Assembly: GCF_002812045.1 (NCBI RefSeq)
Contig: NZ_NPEG01000001.1
Span: 62,001-126,000 of the forward strand
Length of the DNA: 64,000 nucleotides
Direction of reading: 5' to 3'
DNA from: Leptospira haakeii
GTDB lineage: Bacteria > Spirochaetota > Leptospiria > Leptospirales > Leptospiraceae
Shown here: positions 25,778 to 35,885 of the stretch, piece after piece
How positions within the stretch are numbered: position 1 is the first letter of the stretch
Layout of the letters: every line of letters starts with the position of its first letter
Translations under genes and position numbers: made by a program
Notes under the pieces: model-generated
Seen by the model: only the letters and a program-made list of their open reading frames with translations
Told to the model about the DNA's origin: nothing
The model's database searches: none

Positions 25778-27268
25778 TTGTCTCTTTGGAATCGGTATAA
25801 ATCCGAACTATTCGAACAATCTCCGGCTTGGTCCTTAGGATTTTTCAGATTCGGATTCGGTATTCTTTTATTTTTTACCTCAGCACGTTATATTTATTAC
25901 GGTTGGGTGCAAAAATATTTCTTAGAGCCCGGTTTTCATTTTAAACATTTCGGTTTCTCCTGGATGGGAGTAGCTCCTGGGATAATTTTATATTCTATTT
26001 TTATAATATTATGTATTACCGCAGTCCTCATTTCTCTTGGAGTCCTTTACAGAACATCAATTCTTATTTATTGGTTGGGGTTTTCTTATTTTAATCTTTT
26101 AGATGTTTCCACTTACCTGAATCACTATTATTTAATTTTTTTATTACTCTTTCTTCTATTCTGGATCCCTGCAGATCGTTGTTTTTCTTTATCTCATTTT
26201 CTGGAAGCTTATCGAAACGGAAGGTGGAGCATTCCTAAAATCCCGAATTGGTCTTTATGGATATTAAAATTCCAAATCGGTTGTGTTTATTTTTTCGGGG
26301 GTTTAGCAAAGTTAGTTCCGGATTGGTTGTTCTCTGCTCAACCGCTCAGAATTTGGTTAGTTCGAAATACTGATTTTCCAGTGATCGGTGGATTTTTCTC
26401 TTATCCAATTGCAGGTTATGTTTTCAGCTATGCCGGATTATTTTTCGATCTATTTGTTCCATTCTGTCTTTTGAAAAAAAATTTAAGACCCTGGGCTTAC
26501 AGCTTTGTTCTAATTTTTCATATTCTCACTTGGAGACTTTTTCCAATCGGAATGTTTCCTTGGATCATGATCTTCTCCACTTTATTATTTTTTCCTCCGA
26601 CTTGGCCGATTAAAGTTAGAGGCTTTTTTAAAAGAAGAGGGATTTTCCCATATGGTGAATTGAGAAACTTATTCAAAACTGTTTGGAGTAAACTTCCAGT
26701 CACCTTCCGTTTTCTTTCTGCAAAATTTCTGCTTATTTTTTTACGTGCTTTAGAAAAACCAAATATATGGGGCAGAAGTTTTGAAAGCAAACTAGGAGAG
26801 TTTACCTCTCGTTTTGTTTCCAGATTCGGAATTTGGGCAGTATCCATCTATATTTTGATCCAGGTGTTCTTCCCTCTTAGGCATTTTTTATATCCAGGGA
26901 ACCATTTATGGACGGAGCAAGGTTTTAGATTTGCCTGGCATATCATGCTCATCCAAAAAAATGGGATCGCAAGTTTCCAAGTAGTAAACTTACGGACTGG
27001 TGAGATCCAATACGTTTTGCCTGAATCTTATCTAAACGAAGTTCAAAAAACAATGATGAGTACTCAACCGGATCTAATCCTTCAATTCGCTCATTTTTTG
27101 GGAGATAAGGAAAAGAAAAGAACCGGAGACGATATCGCAGTGTATGCGGAAGTAAGAGTTTCCCTAAACGGTAAAAAAAGTCTCCCATTCATTGATCCGA
27201 ATCGTGATCTAATGAAGGTGAAGGACGACTTTTTACATAAAGATTGGATCCTTCCCGACTTTAAATAA
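25778..27268 (+). CDS. HTTM (vitamin K-dependent gamma-carboxylase-like) membrane protein
   Basis: The 496-residue protein has an N-terminal multi-span HTTM domain (about residues 15-330) and a C-terminal beta-rich region (about 360-496). Transmembrane segments include GFFRFGFGILLFF, IILYSIFIILCITAVLISLG and YYLIFLLLFLLFWIP. The segment VYFFGGLAKLVPDW aligns with the catalytic Lys region of animal gamma-carboxylase (KL-x-x-DW), so a Lys is kept at that site. Leptospira carries a homologue of this enzyme with altered activity in published work. The start is TTG at 25778 with AAAAAGGA upstream. The protein substrate, if any, is unknown. Confidence 0.85.
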   Translation: MSLWNRYKSELFEQSPAWSLGFFRFGFGILLFFTSARYIYYGWVQKYFLEPGFHFKHFGFSWMGVAPGIILYSIFIILCITAVLISLGVLYRTSILIYWLGFSYFNLLDVSTYLNHYYLIFLLLFLLFWIPADRCFSLSHFLEAYRNGRWSIPKIPNWSLWILKFQIGCVYFFGGLAKLVPDWLFSAQPLRIWLVRNTDFPVIGGFFSYPIAGYVFSYAGLFFDLFVPFCLLKKNLRPWAYSFVLIFHILTWRLFPIGMFPWIMIFSTLLFFPPTWPIKVRGFFKRRGIFPYGELRNLFKTVWSKLPVTFRFLSAKFLLIFLRALEKPNIWGRSFESKLGEFTSRFVSRFGIWAVSIYILIQVFFPLRHFLYPGNHLWTEQGFRFAWHIMLIQKNGIASFQVVNLRTGEIQYVLPESYLNEVQKTMMSTQPDLILQFAHFLGDKEKKRTGDDIAVYAEVRVSLNGKKSLPFIDPNRDLMKVKDDFLHKDWILPDFK

Positions 27269-27275
27269 ATCTATT

Positions 27276-27308
27276 ATTAGAATATTCTAATTCCTTGATC
27301 TAGGAATT
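27276..27308. promoter_or_regulatory. Two inverted repeats between HTTM gene and first lig gene
   Basis: ATTAGAATATTCTAAT (27276-27291) is a perfect palindrome immediately after the HTTM stop, and AATTCC (27289-27294) pairs with GGAATT (27303-27308) just beyond. Together they may be a terminator for the HTTM gene or an operator for the lig operon; no clear T-run follows. Confidence 0.4.
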
Positions 27309-27463
27309 TTATGCCTCTCCTAATGAGACATAATGCCGGCCGGATCTATCCTATAATGTCTCATTTCAGCGATTCTCTTTTTCAAACGAACGTCTGCTTA
27401 ACATCAAACGTGTTATAAATAAATTTTTTCCGCCAAATGACGCCGAAAAGCACTTTTATTGTT

Positions 27464-27555
27464 GCAGAAATAACACAAACGCGTTATACACGCTTGCTTA
27501 CATATACATTTCTGCTTATCTGGATCGGTGCAGATAAAATCTAAAAGGATTAGAT
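27464..27555 (+). promoter_or_regulatory. Structured 5' leader of the first lig gene (three consecutive hairpins)
   Basis: Three perfect stems follow each other: GCAGAAAT (27464-27471) with ATTTCTGC (27508-27515), whose loop holds a smaller GCGT/ACGC hairpin; TTATCTG (27516-27522) with CAGATAA (27531-27537); and ATCTAA (27539-27544) with TTAGAT (27550-27555), whose loop holds AAGGA. The ATG is 26 bases later. In L. interrogans, lig leaders form temperature-sensitive structures, so this is a candidate riboregulator. Confidence 0.5.
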
Positions 27556-27581
27556 ATTCTTAATTTAGGTCGCGCGATTAC

Positions 27582-30500
27582 ATGGGAATTTCGATTAAAA
27601 GATATATTCTCCGGGCAATCATATCCTCAGTGCTTTTGCTTTCTTTTGGAGCTTGTTCTGCTTGGCCGGTACTCATTGGCGCTGCAGGTCTAGCTGCACG
27701 TAAAAAAAGCGGGGGTCTTTTATTCTTCCCTAACCTTTCCACTCCAAGTGGACCGCCTGTTTTAGATCGGATCGAAATTTCTTCTCCTACGAATAGTTTT
27801 GCAAAAGCTACTAGTATCCAATTAAAAGCCACTGCCATCTATTCGAATAACACGAACGTGGATATCACTAACGATGCGAGTTGGTCCACTGTAGATTCAT
27901 CCGTTATTCAAATGACCGCTTTGATCACAGGCCAAGCGAAAGGAGTAAATAACGGGACCACTGATGTCTCCATTGATTACCTTGGTAAAACCGATGCAAT
28001 TGCTTTAACCGTGACTTCTTCTCCGTTAACCGGTATTTCTATCGTATGCGATAATTCTCATACGGATCTTCCTCAAGGAACAACTAGGCAATGTAAATTG
28101 ATGGGAGATTTTGCAGATGGAACACATCAGGATCTTACGAATGATCCGGATGTGTTATGGGATTCTGATGATAGTTCGATCGCAACAGTTGATAGCCAAG
28201 GTTTAGTATATGGTGCTTCGGTAGGTGGGCCCGTACAAATCACTGCGGATTTCGAATCCTTATCCGCAAACATTACGATTACAGTAAGTAACGCGACTTT
28301 AGTTTCTATTTCAGTTACTCCTAGTAATAGTTCTTATCCTTTAGGAAGCACTCAACAATATTCTGCAGTCGGAACTTATAGCGATAATACAACTCAAAAC
28401 ATTACTACCCAAGTTGCTTGGTCTTCTTCCGATACTTCAGTTGCAATCATAGATAATAGTACGAATAAGGGTCTTTTAGATACCGAGGCAATCGGAACTA
28501 CAACAATCACTGCGAGCTTAGGAGCGGTTAGTGCAAACACACAAGCAACGGTAACTTCCGCTGTTCTTACAAAGATCATCATCACTCCAGCAAATCCGAA
28601 GGTAGCTAACGGGAATTATTTAAGCATGACTGCTACGGGAATTTTTTCCGACGGTTCTTCTTCCGATATCTCCGCACAAACAACTTGGTCTAGCCAAGAC
28701 ACGAATATAGCGAAGGTATCTAATGGAGCAGGTTTACAAGGTAGAGTTACCGGTAATAGTGTAGGTACTACGAATATCACTGCCGCTATCGGAGGAGTCA
28801 GCCAAACTATCTCTTTCGAAGTCACTGCTGCAACATTAAGTTCCATCCAAGTGATCGCGGACGAGTCTTCCATTCATAAAGGAACAATCACATTCGTATT
28901 AGCGACCGGCATTTATTCAGATGGTTCTTCTAGAAACATAAGTGATCAGGTCTCCTGGTCTATCTCTGGTACTAACGTATTGTTACTAGGCAATTTGAAT
29001 TCTATTCCAAAACAGAAAGTGCAATCTCCTGATTCGGGATCATTAGGGACCGTGACTGTGACCGCAACTTCGGGAGCAATTAACGGAACTACAGATATCA
29101 CTGTGACTGCAGCTAGCTTGCAAACTATCCAAGTAACCCCTACAAATCCTACGGTTGCGAACGGATTAATGCAGGCATTTACTGCAATCGGTACATACTC
29201 GGATAATTCTACCCAAGATATCACTCACTCGGTCGTCTGGAATTCTTCCGATACGAATATAGCTACGATCAGCAATGCTACAGGAACGAATGGGCAAGCG
29301 ACTACCGTAACTACAGGTAGTACGAATATTAGCGCTACCTTAAGTAGCATTGTTTCTCCCGATAGTACATTAACTGTTACGAATGCCACTTTGGATTCGA
29401 TCACGATCACTCCGGGTAATCCAAGTGTTCCGAAAGGTACATCTTTGGGTTTAACTGCAACTGGAATTTATACGGACGGAACAAGTTCAAATATCACCAC
29501 CCAGGTCACTTGGAGTAGCTCGACTCCTTCAATTGTAACCGTGGACAATACTGTAGGACAAGAAGGCAAAGCAACAGGTGTAAATACCGGAACCACGAAT
29601 GTGTCCGCACTTCTTTCCGGAAAAACGGCAACTGTTTCTTTCAGAGTTACTTCTGCCACTCTTACTTCCATCCAAGTGATTCCTGAAAATGTATCCATTC
29701 CGAAAGGAACATTTACCTACGTGGAAGCAAAGGGTGTATACTCGGACGGAACTTCTCAAAATATCAGCGACCAAGTGATCTGGACTAGTTCTGATACTAA
29801 CATCGTACAGATTGGAACCTTAAATTCGGATCCTAAAATGAAAGTGTTCTCTCAGAACAGCGGGAATATCGGAACTTCAACAATCACTGCTTCAGTAAAC
29901 GGTACTAGCGGAACTTCGAATATAGAAGTGACTAACGCGACTCTCTTGTCGATCCAAGTCAATCCTACTAATCCAAGTGTAGCATTAGGTGTAGGACAAA
30001 ATTTCACTGCCGTAGGAACATATACCGATGATACTACTAAGGATCTCACAGATCAGGTTACTTGGGATTCTTCCAATACAAGTGTAGCGACAATAAGTAA
30101 TAGCTCCGGAGCAAGAGGCAACGCGACCAGTCTATCATTAGGAAGTGCGAATATAACTGCAACATTAGGAGTAACCTCTTCTCCGGCAAGCGTATTGACT
30201 GTTACAAACGCGACTCTACAATCTATCACGATCACGCCAGGTAATCCAAGCACTCCTAAGGGTAGAAGTATTAATCTTGTTGCCACAGGTATCTTTACTG
30301 ACGGTTCTTCTCAAGACATCACTACTCAGGTTACTTGGGCAAGCGATTCTAACTCTATTGTAAGTATTGATAATTGGCTTGGAACAGAAGGTAGAGCAAC
30401 CGGTGTAAATACTGGAAACACTACTGTATCTGCAACATTAGGAAGTGTCACTGGAACTTCTCCTTTCAGAGTAACTTCTGCAATTCTTTCCTCAATTCAA

Positions 30501-33500
30501 GTGACTTCCGACGAAAATCCTCTGCACCAAGGAACCTCTACTTTTGTGCTGGCTACCGGCGTATATTCCGATGGAAGCACCTTAAATATAAGTGATCAAG
30601 TGACTTGGAATACTTCCGATTCTTCTGTGATCCAATTAGGAACTATCAATTCAGTACCTAAGAAGAATATCATGGCCACAGGAGGAAACCTCGGCACTTC
30701 GGCAGTAAGTGCGACTTTGGGAGCGGTTACTGGTTCTTCTGATATTACTGTTATTGCTGCTGCGTTAGTCTCTATCCAAGTCACTCCTACAAATCCTAGC
30801 GTAGCTTCGGGACTTACTCAAAGTTTTATGGCAACCGGAACTTATACGGATGGAACTACACAAGACCTGACCGACCAAGTAGTTTGGAGTTCAGCAAATA
30901 CGAGTGTTGCAACGATCAGTAACTCTGCAGGAACCAGAGGTCTTGCGTCCACATTCTCGACGGGAACTGCTAATATTACCGCAACGTTTAGTGGAGGTCC
31001 TAGCGCATCCACTACTCTGACTGTGACTGCAGCAATTCTGGAAACAATTACAATCACTCCTTCTCTTCCTTCTGTTCCGAGAGGAAGAAGTTTGGATCTA
31101 GTCGCTACCGGAACTTATTCCGACGGAAGCTGGATGGATCTGACTACTCAGGTCACCTGGGCAAGCAATAATACATCCGTAGTAACTGTGGATAATGCAA
31201 TAGGTAAACAAGGAAAAGCCACAGGTGTAAATGTGGGACAAACGAATGTCACTGCTACCTTGGGTGGAATTTCAGGTATAGCAACATTCAAAGTTACGAA
31301 TGCAGTCTTGACTTCGATCGAGGTTTTCTTGAACCAATCCACAATTGCGTTAGGAACTTCTACCCAAGCACAAGCGATAGGAACTTATTCCGACGATACT
31401 ACATTAAATATTACTGATCAAGTCTCTTGGAATAGTTCTCAAGCAACAGTCGTTCAAGTTGGTAACCTAGTCGCAGGTCCTTCTAAGCTCATGAATTCTC
31501 CGTCCGGAGGAAGCCAAGGATCTTCCATAATCTCTGCTACTCTTGGTTCTCAAACAGGATCTTCAACTTTGACCGTAACTGCGGCGACCTTGGTATCCAT
31601 TCAGATCGATCCTACAAATCCGAGCGTAGCTTTGGGTCTTCCTCAAAACTTCACGGCAACAGGAACTTATACCGACGGATCTACATTAAGTCTTACTAAT
31701 TTAGTTACCTGGACTTCTTCCGATACAAACAAGGCTACGATTAGTAATGCGAATGGTTCCCAAGGAAAGGCCACTACGGTTAATACCGGAAGTACAAATA
31801 TTACCGCTTCTTATAGTGGTGTAACGTCTCCGGCAAGCATATTGACTATCACTTCTCCTATCCTGTCTTCGATCACGATTGCGCCGGCTCCGAGTCTTAG
31901 TATTGCAAAAGGTAGAACACAAAACTTTACTGCTACCGGAATTTATACTGATGGAACTACTCAAGACTTAACAATCCAAGCCACTTGGACGAGCACAGAT
32001 ACAAGTAAGGTCACTGTAGGAAATTCAGGAGGAACCAGCGGACTCATTACTGGGATCAATACAGGAAGTGCTCAAATAGTCGCAACGTACAACTCTATCC
32101 AAAGTACTCCTACGGATGTAACTGTCACATCCGCCGTTCTGAATTCTATCCAGATCGCTCCTGTGAATTACAGTCTTCCGAAAGGAAATACAGTAAATTA
32201 TACGGCGAATGGAACCTACTCAGATGGAACCACATTGGATTTAACATCTCAGGTTACTTGGGCATCATCTAACACAAGCAGAGCGGTAATCAGTAATGCT
32301 TCCGGCAATAACGGTTTATTGACTGCGGTGAATAATGGAACGACTAGTATCTCTGCGACCTTGGGTTCCGTTACTGGTTCTTCTAATCTTACAGTGACAG
32401 CAGCCCAGCTTGTTTCGATCTCAGTGTCGCCTACGACTCCTACTATCTATCAGACCCAGACACAAAACTTTACCGCGACCGGAACTTATACGGATGCGAG
32501 CACTCAAAACATCACTACATCAGTGGTATGGAGTTCTTCTGATACAAGCAAAGCTACAATTAGCAATTCTTCGGGTACGGAAGGTAAGGCAACGGGCGTA
32601 AATGCAGGGACAAGCACGATCATTGCGACAAGTGGTGTATTGAATGGAAATACTACTCTTACTGTAGAGGCCGTGGATTTAACTCCTCCTATAGTCACAA
32701 ACGTTGTGTCCCTTACTCCTACTACGATTCAAGTCACTTATTCAGAATCTGTGGCAAGTGGCCCCGCAACAACAGCGGCAAATTATAAGATAGTCTCCAC
32801 ATCCGCATTGGCCGGAACCTGTTCTGATAATTCTAACTTCACTTCCAGTAGTTCTGCTCTTACGGTTTCTTCCGTATCCGGAAATGGAGCGGTGTATATT
32901 CTAACCTTAGGATCTTCTCAAACAAGTGGAGTAGGATACACATTAGTTGCGAATAAGTCAGCTATCGTTGATCTATCTCCTATTCCAAATGCGTTAGCTT
33001 GCCCGAATTATGCGGACTTCTTGGGACAAGAACAACTCAAGGTAACTGCAGCATCCTGTTCCAACGTGACTTCCGTAATTGTAAGTTTCTCCAAACCGAT
33101 TAAATCCGGAAATAATACGACAGGATCCGCAGAATGTAGTACGACCACCGAATGTGGAAAACGTTATTCTTTCATTGGAACAAACAGCTTAGGAACAGTG
33201 AACTCAGCCAAGATCCTGGACGGTATAGTTTGTAATGGAGCTCCTGCGAATTCTTCCAAGGTTTGTGTGACCCATAACCTGATACAAACTGGAGCACAAT
33301 ACACGGTTATAACAGCGAATAACGCAGACGGAGACGGGTTCGACAATACTTCTTGGGGATCGATCAGAGACTCAAGTTCTACGGAGAATGTTCAGTCTTC
33401 TCCTAGGGACAGGGCCTCATTCATAGGTTGCGGAACTTCTCCGGTTAATTTCTCGGACGGTCCGATCTCTATTGATCCGAACGGTTCTTCTTTCGGCTAT

Positions 33501-35048
33501 CTGATAGACTTTAATAGCAAGATCTATAATGGTCCGAATAATGCGGGAAGTGGGGCTTTACGTTTCGGCTACGACGGAAATACTCCTGAAAACGTGCAGT
33601 TCAGTTTCACTAAGGACACTAATGCTCAGAACAGCGACGCTACTAACGTTAGTTCCAACACCGCAACCACAAGAGAAAATTCTATTGCAGTTCCTCCTTA
33701 CGTTACTTTAGGACACACTTCTTGCACTACGAATAATGCAACTCTTGCAAGCGGTTGCGGTCCGGATAATGAGAATAGTAGAGGTATATTCACTACAGGT
33801 ATTCTGGGCACAACCCCATATGTATTTATCGGCGGGGCTAGGACAACCCCAGATGGTTCCGGAAACTACCTATTCGATTATCTATATTATTCTGCGGATA
33901 CATCTACGAACTTGAACTATAAATATATAGATATGTCCACGATCACAGGAACAGTAACTGCGGCTGCTTCCGCAATGGTGGTACAAAATAATAGGATCTA
34001 TCCTGGATTTGCGAAAGCGAGTAACCAAGGAGGCCCTGTCGTAGGTGGACTGTTAGGCGGCCTGAACGCTCCGGATCTAGGATTTATCACATTCAATAGT
34101 TCCGATTCAGGCACTACAGGCAACTGTACAGCCGGCTCTAATTGTGACGCGTATGACGGAAGTAATGGAAGAAGGTTCTTGATCAACCATATGCCTTACT
34201 TCGGTGGACCGGGAGCAGGCGGATTAGTAAATAATAACTCTTCTCCGAACTGGGGTTATTATATCGGCGTCGACTCTTTGTTCATATTCAATAACAGGAT
34301 CTACGCCGCGAACGGTGGATTACATGCTGTAGACCATAACGGTTCTATTATTAGGACCAACACACTGAACCCGACAACTGCATGCAGCTCTCCTAACACT
34401 TGTGCTGACTGGGTAGAAGTAGGACCAAGAAGCAATCAAAAATGGCATAATAGTCCTACGAACAACTACTTCTCCTTGGAGTTATCAAAACTTTACGATT
34501 TAACTCCTGGCGATAGGGCATTCTCTCAATTTGCGGAGTTTAACGGAAAACTTTATGTAACTCGGACCATTTGTATCCAAAGCACCCAAGCTACTTCGAT
34601 ACGAACTGCTGCTGGAACAGTCACAGGTTGTACGAATGGAAGTGATACGAATAGAAGGGCTCAACTTTGGAAATGTGATCCTAGTCTGACCGGAGGCTCG
34701 GGTGATTGTGATTCCGGTGATTGGAGCGTGGTTGGAGATGATAACTCCGGTATCACAAACTTCGGCGATAGTACCAACAGGACCATGTCCATGATCATTA
34801 AAAATGGACCTTATCTATATGTAGGTTTCGATCATCCAAGTGGAGTCCGTATCTATAGAACCAACACTGTGGATCCTGCATCAGCATCTAATGTTTGGAC
34901 ACAAGTAGGTGGAGCTGGACTGACCGACTCAACCAACGTGCAACAGATATTCTCAGCGATCTCGGTTCCAGCCGGAAGTATCAACTATCTCTATGTGAGT
35001 GTGGGTAAAAATAACGTTCCAGTAAGAGTGTATAGGCAGCAAAACTAA
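27582..35048 (+). CDS. lig: Lig-family giant surface lipoprotein, 18 Ig-like repeats
   Basis: This 2488-residue protein is a leptospiral immunoglobulin-like (Lig) protein. The signal peptide ends at a lipobox Cys (Cys25, FGAC), followed by SAWPVLIGAAGLAARKK as in LigA/LigB. Residues 64-1698 form 18 bacterial Ig-like (Big_2) domains of about 91 residues, with GTYTDGTT and TWSSSDTS type cores. Residues 1699-2488 match the LigB C-terminal domain (TPPIV...SES, then YVTRTICIQ and VRVYRQQN at the end). Lig proteins are adhesins for host matrix and plasma proteins. LigB has 12 repeats, so six extra are present here. It heads a four-gene overlapping unit and starts at ATG 27582 behind a weak ribosome-binding site. 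Confidence 0.93.
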   Translation: MGISIKRYILRAIISSVLLLSFGACSAWPVLIGAAGLAARKKSGGLLFFPNLSTPSGPPVLDRIEISSPTNSFAKATSIQLKATAIYSNNTNVDITNDASWSTVDSSVIQMTALITGQAKGVNNGTTDVSIDYLGKTDAIALTVTSSPLTGISIVCDNSHTDLPQGTTRQCKLMGDFADGTHQDLTNDPDVLWDSDDSSIATVDSQGLVYGASVGGPVQITADFESLSANITITVSNATLVSISVTPSNSSYPLGSTQQYSAVGTYSDNTTQNITTQVAWSSSDTSVAIIDNSTNKGLLDTEAIGTTTITASLGAVSANTQATVTSAVLTKIIITPANPKVANGNYLSMTATGIFSDGSSSDISAQTTWSSQDTNIAKVSNGAGLQGRVTGNSVGTTNITAAIGGVSQTISFEVTAATLSSIQVIADESSIHKGTITFVLATGIYSDGSSRNISDQVSWSISGTNVLLLGNLNSIPKQKVQSPDSGSLGTVTVTATSGAINGTTDITVTAASLQTIQVTPTNPTVANGLMQAFTAIGTYSDNSTQDITHSVVWNSSDTNIATISNATGTNGQATTVTTGSTNISATLSSIVSPDSTLTVTNATLDSITITPGNPSVPKGTSLGLTATGIYTDGTSSNITTQVTWSSSTPSIVTVDNTVGQEGKATGVNTGTTNVSALLSGKTATVSFRVTSATLTSIQVIPENVSIPKGTFTYVEAKGVYSDGTSQNISDQVIWTSSDTNIVQIGTLNSDPKMKVFSQNSGNIGTSTITASVNGTSGTSNIEVTNATLLSIQVNPTNPSVALGVGQNFTAVGTYTDDTTKDLTDQVTWDSSNTSVATISNSSGARGNATSLSLGSANITATLGVTSSPASVLTVTNATLQSITITPGNPSTPKGRSINLVATGIFTDGSSQDITTQVTWASDSNSIVSIDNWLGTEGRATGVNTGNTTVSATLGSVTGTSPFRVTSAILSSIQVTSDENPLHQGTSTFVLATGVYSDGSTLNISDQVTWNTSDSSVIQLGTINSVPKKNIMATGGNLGTSAVSATLGAVTGSSDITVIAAALVSIQVTPTNPSVASGLTQSFMATGTYTDGTTQDLTDQVVWSSANTSVATISNSAGTRGLASTFSTGTANITATFSGGPSASTTLTVTAAILETITITPSLPSVPRGRSLDLVATGTYSDGSWMDLTTQVTWASNNTSVVTVDNAIGKQGKATGVNVGQTNVTATLGGISGIATFKVTNAVLTSIEVFLNQSTIALGTSTQAQAIGTYSDDTTLNITDQVSWNSSQATVVQVGNLVAGPSKLMNSPSGGSQGSSIISATLGSQTGSSTLTVTAATLVSIQIDPTNPSVALGLPQNFTATGTYTDGSTLSLTNLVTWTSSDTNKATISNANGSQGKATTVNTGSTNITASYSGVTSPASILTITSPILSSITIAPAPSLSIAKGRTQNFTATGIYTDGTTQDLTIQATWTSTDTSKVTVGNSGGTSGLITGINTGSAQIVATYNSIQSTPTDVTVTSAVLNSIQIAPVNYSLPKGNTVNYTANGTYSDGTTLDLTSQVTWASSNTSRAVISNASGNNGLLTAVNNGTTSISATLGSVTGSSNLTVTAAQLVSISVSPTTPTIYQTQTQNFTATGTYTDASTQNITTSVVWSSSDTSKATISNSSGTEGKATGVNAGTSTIIATSGVLNGNTTLTVEAVDLTPPIVTNVVSLTPTTIQVTYSESVASGPATTAANYKIVSTSALAGTCSDNSNFTSSSSALTVSSVSGNGAVYILTLGSSQTSGVGYTLVANKSAIVDLSPIPNALACPNYADFLGQEQLKVTAASCSNVTSVIVSFSKPIKSGNNTTGSAECSTTTECGKRYSFIGTNSLGTVNSAKILDGIVCNGAPANSSKVCVTHNLIQTGAQYTVITANNADGDGFDNTSWGSIRDSSSTENVQSSPRDRASFIGCGTSPVNFSDGPISIDPNGSSFGYLIDFNSKIYNGPNNAGSGALRFGYDGNTPENVQFSFTKDTNAQNSDATNVSSNTATTRENSIAVPPYVTLGHTSCTTNNATLASGCGPDNENSRGIFTTGILGTTPYVFIGGARTTPDGSGNYLFDYLYYSADTSTNLNYKYIDMSTITGTVTAAASAMVVQNNRIYPGFAKASNQGGPVVGGLLGGLNAPDLGFITFNSSDSGTTGNCTAGSNCDAYDGSNGRRFLINHMPYFGGPGAGGLVNNNSSPNWGYYIGVDSLFIFNNRIYAANGGLHAVDHNGSIIRTNTLNPTTACSSPNTCADWVEVGPRSNQKWHNSPTNNYFSLELSKLYDLTPGDRAFSQFAEFNGKLYVTRTICIQSTQATSIRTAAGTVTGCTNGSDTNRRAQLWKCDPSLTGGSGDCDSGDWSVVGDDNSGITNFGDSTNRTMSMIIKNGPYLYVGFDHPSGVRIYRTNTVDPASASNVWTQVGGAGLTDSTNVQQIFSAISVPAGSINYLYVSVGKNNVPVRVYRQQN
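27771..32675 (+). repeat. Array of 18 Ig-like domain repeats
   Basis: Eighteen tandem units of about 270-285 bases encode the Big_2 domains. From unit 4 on they recur with a period of three: type A (PGNPS-PKGRS opening), type B (longer, with a GTLNS-PK-K-SP-GSLGT insertion) and type C (PTNPSVA-GL-QNFTATGTYTD). Units 16-18 form a divergent last triplet before the C-terminal domain. Confidence 0.85.
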
Positions 35049-35524
35049 TGAAGAAGTATCTGATTTTTCTTATATACTTACTCGTCCTCGGGCAAGCAGC
35101 TTGCAGCAATACGGGGAGATCCGAACCCTTAAGATTTGAAAGGATCCAAAAGGATGGATCTTCCGTTTTTCAAGCTCAGGTGGACAGTTCTTTGGTCTCA
35201 GGAAGTTGGGAATACAAGTTTAGGCTGAAACAAGCAGAGAGGGTCAATTTGGTATTGGATATTTATTCCGCCAAAGAAGGACTCTCGATTAAACTAGTAC
35301 GAAATCGTTTTTTATTCCCTAAAATCTATCATTGTCCCCGTTCTTCTGAAAAAGAAAAATTTTGTAAATTAGAGATCTCTAATCCGGAAGAAGGAGAATA
35401 TACCCTGGTCTTGGATATAACCGGAAAAGAAAACTCCGGTCCCGTAGCTTACAGGATTTTTGCGGCTGTTTATGGTTTGGGATTCGCTTCTGTCTCATGG
35501 GAGGAAGAAATTGTACGCCGTTAA
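35048..35524 (+). CDS. Lig-associated lipoprotein, predicted beta-sandwich (cassette 1)
   Basis: The 158-residue lipoprotein starts at an ATG overlapping the TAA of the lig gene (TAATG). The signal peptide ends at Cys19 (GQAAC). The mature part is beta-rich, with GSWEYKFRLKQAERVNLVLD and CKLEISNPEEGEYTLVLDIT, resembling a PPC-type jelly roll. It is clearly homologous to the gene at 42509 in the second cassette: both share EPLRFE, FQAQVD, GSWEY and the ending YRIFAAV...WEEE. Its function is unknown; position suggests it works with the Lig protein at the surface or periplasm. Confidence 0.82.
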   Translation: MKKYLIFLIYLLVLGQAACSNTGRSEPLRFERIQKDGSSVFQAQVDSSLVSGSWEYKFRLKQAERVNLVLDIYSAKEGLSIKLVRNRFLFPKIYHCPRSSEKEKFCKLEISNPEEGEYTLVLDITGKENSGPVAYRIFAAVYGLGFASVSWEEEIVRR

Positions 35525-35885
35525 GACATACATAAAGATTTTATTATTTTTTTGTTTCATCCTAGGATGTAGGCATGCCTGGGTAAATTATCCTCAAAGG
35601 GTGCCGGAAGCATGTAGATTGTACCAAGGCTCTAAAGAATGTAAATTAGCCCTGGAAGAAAGATCGAATTATCCGACCCAAACAGGACCGGTCCATTCGC
35701 TCAATCAAACCTATTATTTATTCGGACTCTACCCTTCCGAAATAGTGGTAAATTTGGAAAAATACTGCCCACACGGCCCTAAATCGGCCCACCAATTCCA
35801 ATCGTTTTCAGATGCTTTTTGGGAACAAATCACACTTTTAATCTATTCACCTAGGACTCTGGAGATAGAATGTTATCCTATATAA
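35511..35885 (+). CDS. Bor-like small lipoprotein (cassette 1, first)
   Basis: This 124-residue lipoprotein starts at TTG 35511, directly behind GGGAGGAAGAAA, and overlaps the previous gene by 14 bases. A hydrophobic signal (IKILLFFCFILGC) ends at Cys20, followed by RHAW. The C-terminal half, YYLFGLYPSEIVVNLEKYC to FWEQITLLIYSPRTLEIECY, resembles the Bor/Iss lipoprotein pattern (a Cys, then ITLGIYTP and VYC). Bor and Iss contribute to serum resistance in E. coli. The homologue in cassette 2 is at 42981 and uses the same TTG start. The Bor relationship is an inference from motif order. Confidence 0.75.
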   Translation: MYAVKTYIKILLFFCFILGCRHAWVNYPQRVPEACRLYQGSKECKLALEERSNYPTQTGPVHSLNQTYYLFGLYPSEIVVNLEKYCPHGPKSAHQFQSFSDAFWEQITLLIYSPRTLEIECYPI

